Shown: positions 60,827-64,000 of the stretch, piece by piece
How positions within the stretch are numbered: the first letter of the stretch is position 1
Layout: every line of letters starts with the position of its first letter
Assembly (NCBI RefSeq): GCF_003286085.1
Contig: NW_020825330.1
Span: forward strand, 682,001 to 746,000
Origin: Drosophila persimilis
Taxonomy: Eukaryota > Arthropoda > Insecta > Diptera > Drosophilidae
Length of the DNA stretch: 64,000 nucleotides
Direction of reading: 5' to 3'
Translations under genes and position numbers: made by a program
The notes under the pieces: generated by a model
What the model was told of the DNA's origin: nothing
What the model saw: only the letters and a program-made list of their open reading frames with translations
The model's database searches: none

Positions 60827-61148
60827 GCGCCACATTTTGAGAGTGCGGGAAGAAGGGGCTGTGCAGATTTGCAGGGATCGAGTGCAGCAGCAACAAGTTT
60901 CAAAGAACCTTTGACTTTGACTGTCTAGGAATGCAACTACTCCTCAGATCAGATGAGAATCTTTGGCGACCTTGACAGCCAGCCCCAGGTGATCACTTGG
61001 GAAAATCCTATGGCCTATCCACAGAGATCCGATCCAGTCAACGAATGACGATGACGATGATGATGACGGCATCGTTGATCCCAAAGCGATAAGCAACATT
61101 TGCTACTTTTTAACATGACATCAATCAACAATTCAGCCGCAGAAGGAG

Positions 61149-61163
61149 TCATCGTCATCGTCA

Positions 61164-61195
<32 letters not shown>

Positions 61196-61207
61196 GTAGT
61201 CGTCGTC
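61149..61207. repeat. (TCATCG)n to (TCG)n compound repeat
   Basis: Hexamers TCATCG grade into pure TCG triplets. Confidence 0.95.
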
Positions 61208-61413
61208 TTAGCCAGGGCTTGGTTTCTGTTAAAGCCGCACTCAAAATGCTTTTAAGTTTTGCGAGCGAAAAAACTGCTGATGTAAAGATGACCGAACAGA
61301 AAACAAAATCTGTTTTCTCTCTCTTCGAAAATCCCTCCGTTGCGGCCGTTAATTTGATTTCAAAAGGCCGCCGACGCCATGAATAGGCAAATTATGTACA
61401 GGTGTAGTGCAGC

Positions 61414-61456
61414 AGCCACTGGAGCCACTGCAGCCACTGGAGCCACTGGAGCCACC
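61414..61456. repeat. GCCACTGGA minisatellite
   Basis: Nine-base unit, about five copies with one substitution. Confidence 0.9.
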
Positions 61457-62323
61457 GTCGAACCACTGAAGTGCAACACCCACCGCCAAAGATCTCTCAG
61501 ATCTTTGGGTTCGATGAAAATTGCAGGCAGCCGTCGCTTTAGAGCGTCGCTTTCTTTCAGTGGTTTCTGTGGCTCTTCGTGTGGCTTAATTGAATGTCAG
61601 ACGGTGTGGTGCGTTTGCCCATAGAGATACCACCATAGGAAACCCACAGCCGCCTCCCCCCCAGCTGGAGATGGATGCGTGACACGAGCTGCCTTTCAGG
61701 AATGCAGTCAGAAATGAAGGGGACCCTATGGTGTCGGTCCTCACGGCAGTCACGACTTACGGGTCTCTGGCAACTGTCGTCTGCGGCGACTCACGCGCCC
61801 ATCCGTAGCGGACAACTACTGTGCTGCTGGATAGCCCAAAAAGCAAAACGAAGGAACAACAACAACAACAGCCACAGCAACAAAACTCTCTCTGGGGCGT
61901 TGGGGCGTGCGCATTGATTGAATGCTCAATTGAGCGCATGAACCGGCGATCATTTTGCCTGTACGCCCTCCTACTCCTCCCCCAACGAGCCACAGCCACA
62001 GCCACAGCCACAACCACATTGAGCACTGAATGGAGCGGAGGAGCGCACTCAGCGATTGAAGATTGATGCTTTGATTGATGGGTGTCAGCAAATTGGATGA
62101 GTCGTAGATTATGGATGAGAGGAGTCGTCGATGAGGCCGCTGGGCTTCTTCGCATTTTAAATGCAATTTGTCGAACGTTTTCGCCGCTTTATAGTTTTTT
62201 GTTGTTGTTCTACATACATGCACATCGACTAGATAATCGATAATCGATGATAATAATAACGCCATGGATGATGGTAGGTCTCGAGCCCAGCAGCACAGAA
62301 GCAAAGCTTTATTTGAATGCTGT

Positions 62324-62344
62324 GGGGGGGGGGGGGGGGGGGGG
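62324..62344. repeat. Poly-G tract (21)
   Basis: Twenty-one consecutive G. Confidence 0.95.
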
Positions 62345-62497
62345 ATAAGTGTGGGAAAATACATAGATAGATATTTGGGCTGCACCCCACCATGAAAACC
62401 ATATCGGGGTACCACCATTCCAGGGGTTTCCATTCCAGGACTCCTCCTTCGATTCTCGTTCAAGGACACAACTCTTTGGCCACACCTCGCCCTCTGT

Positions 62498-62535
62498 CCA
62501 TGTGGCCATGTGGCCATGTGGCCATGTGGCCATGT
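62498..62535. repeat. GGCCATGT tandem repeat
   Basis: Eight-base unit, about four and a half copies. Confidence 0.9.
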
Positions 62536-64000
62536 TGCAAGGCGCTGGGGCACATACCACAAAGACCCATACCCAAAGTCATTTTAAACCTGGGCCCCCG
62601 ATAAAAATCTAATAAAGTGCGCCGGCATCGGGGCACCAGGAGAACCACAGGAGACACAGGTGGGGCAGACACGTGGAGAGGCAAGCAATTTCTGGAAATT
62701 ATTTTTTAATAATTTTTCTCCTCTCTTTTTGTTGTTGCTGTTGCATTTTGCGCTGCGTTGTAAAGTATTTTTGCTTGATTTCTTGATTTTGTACCTCGTT
62801 TTTGCTACGTTCTTGCCTCGTTGTTGTTGGAGTTTTTTGTGGCTCTTGTTGCAACGTTGTGCGGCACACTTTGCACTATCGAATCGTGTGGATCTGAGCG
62901 ACGAGCCGACGACGTTGTGGTCTCCTCCGAAAGCCTCCTCGCTTGCTGGCAGCCCTGACACTTTGCAGGTGTGCCAGCAACTAGAAAGATCAACGGGACG
63001 CAGACAAAAATGGCGGGGAGGGGAGTCGAAAAGGGGGGAGAGCAGATGTGGCAATGCGCAATGCGCAGCGTGCAACGCGAGGCTAAAAATTAATTTCATG
63101 TTCGAAAGAATTTTTAATTAACTTACATGGCGTATGAGTAATATTAAATCATTGCCCAGACGAGTTCGGGAGAAGGGCTCTGAGAGTCGGTGGGAAAGAG
63201 AGAGTGTGAGAGAAATAAGAGGGAGGGCAAGGGAAAGGATATATACTGTGTATTGTCCAGGATTGCTCTTTTGTTTCAAAGAACAAGCGGCAAGGGCCGC
63301 AGCTCTACCTTTATATTCTACACAAAACTAATATATCCCTATCCCCTTTGAATATCGGGCATAAAAAGGCTGAAGGGGACTCCAAAAAGGCAAAGTTCTG
63401 GGGGGAAAATCAATGCGAAACTGGAGAAGAGGAAAACGGACGCCCTGCCTGGGCATTCGAGTATGTTTTACTGGAGCCCATTGGTCACGTGGGCGGCGAT
63501 GTCCTTCCCAGATCGCTGTACTGTCTGGAAAGGGGGGGAAAGGGAAGCAAACAATTTGCGCTCGTTACGCGGTTGAAATTGTTTCAACCCTCGCGGCAAT
63601 CTCGTTGTGGGGGACTTTAAAATCGCAGCGAAAATAACTCCCCCTAGTGGCCATGGGCTGTTTCGTTATGTGTTTTGTCATTAGTTTCATTTTATAATTT
63701 ATTAACGTCAACATTGTCTACCAGAACACCACCAGGCCATCCCCCAACCGAAGTTCCCATTGCCATTCTTGTTCCCATTCCCCTTTAGTGGCCAAATCAG
63801 GCTGAAACTGTTTTTGAGAAGCGTACATGATGCCTCCCGATGCCTCATTACCAGCTTCAAATCGGGGAAGTTCTGGTGTTCTGGCAAGGAAGGGAGATGC
63901 CTTTCGATGCCTTTCAATGCCTTTTGGCTTTAAATGACCAACGAAGCGGATGCACTTTAATTTGACAACAATTGTGTAAATTGCCTCGTTCTGCTGTTTG

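Larger units (their letters stand above)
50256..64000. other. Intergenic region downstream of buttonhead, no gene recognised
   Basis: No frame shows family features, splice-consistent extension or a clean ATG with coding composition. In D. melanogaster the paralogue Sp1 lies beyond buttonhead and the two share regulatory DNA, so enhancers are expected here. Visible items are listed as repeats plus the AT-rich block. Confidence 0.5.

Noticed and set aside
62498..62535. Short regularly repeated units (also at 711-763, 59160-59205, 61414-61456) considered as CRISPR-like arrays
   Set aside because: The units are contiguous tandem repeats without unique spacers, in a fly genome; they are minisatellites.

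Overview
This is nuclear DNA of a fruit fly (genus Drosophila), from the part of the X (Muller element A) that carries nejire and buttonhead. Both proteins are recognisable over their full length: nejire is the single fly CBP/p300 acetyltransferase, and buttonhead is an Sp-family zinc-finger head gap gene. They are adjacent in D. melanogaster as well. The low-complexity parts of both proteins differ from the D. melanogaster versions and are somewhat longer, so this is another species. The very dense CA, GA and CAG microsatellites suit an obscura-group fly, but that is an inference. Splice sites, TATA/Inr and DRE promoters and poly(A) signals are all eukaryotic, and nothing bacterial, viral or CRISPR-like is present.

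Layout: 1-5517 is probably the first intron of a minus-strand gene whose 10-codon first coding exon is at 5518-5547, under a housekeeping-type promoter (5762-5832). A six-exon minus-strand gene for a membrane acyltransferase of the NRF-6 type occupies 6713-10685 and has a clear TATA/Inr promoter. 10807-13600 holds no recognisable gene. The 13-exon nejire CDS runs on the minus strand from 34114 to 19929 and encodes 3356 residues by my splice model; all phases agree. A probable very long 3' UTR reaches about 13.6 kb. A 227-codon open frame of unknown function (34780-35463) lies just upstream of nejire on the same strand. 35.5-46.5 kb is intergenic, with a pair of CTCF-like motifs, a dense cluster of Bicoid-type sites and a GAGAG/GCCAT-rich stretch near buttonhead. 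buttonhead is on the plus strand at 47226-49549 (two exons, 732 residues). From about 50.3 kb to the end I find no gene, only repeats and candidate regulatory DNA.

The window therefore joins a ubiquitous chromatin coactivator gene to a tightly patterned developmental regulator, with candidate boundary and enhancer sequences between them. I found no new multi-gene system. The observations most worth checking are the unknown frame upstream of nejire, the two consecutive stop-free 3n introns in nejire, the Bicoid-site cluster upstream of buttonhead, the CTCF-like pair, and the tiny first exon at 5518-5547.
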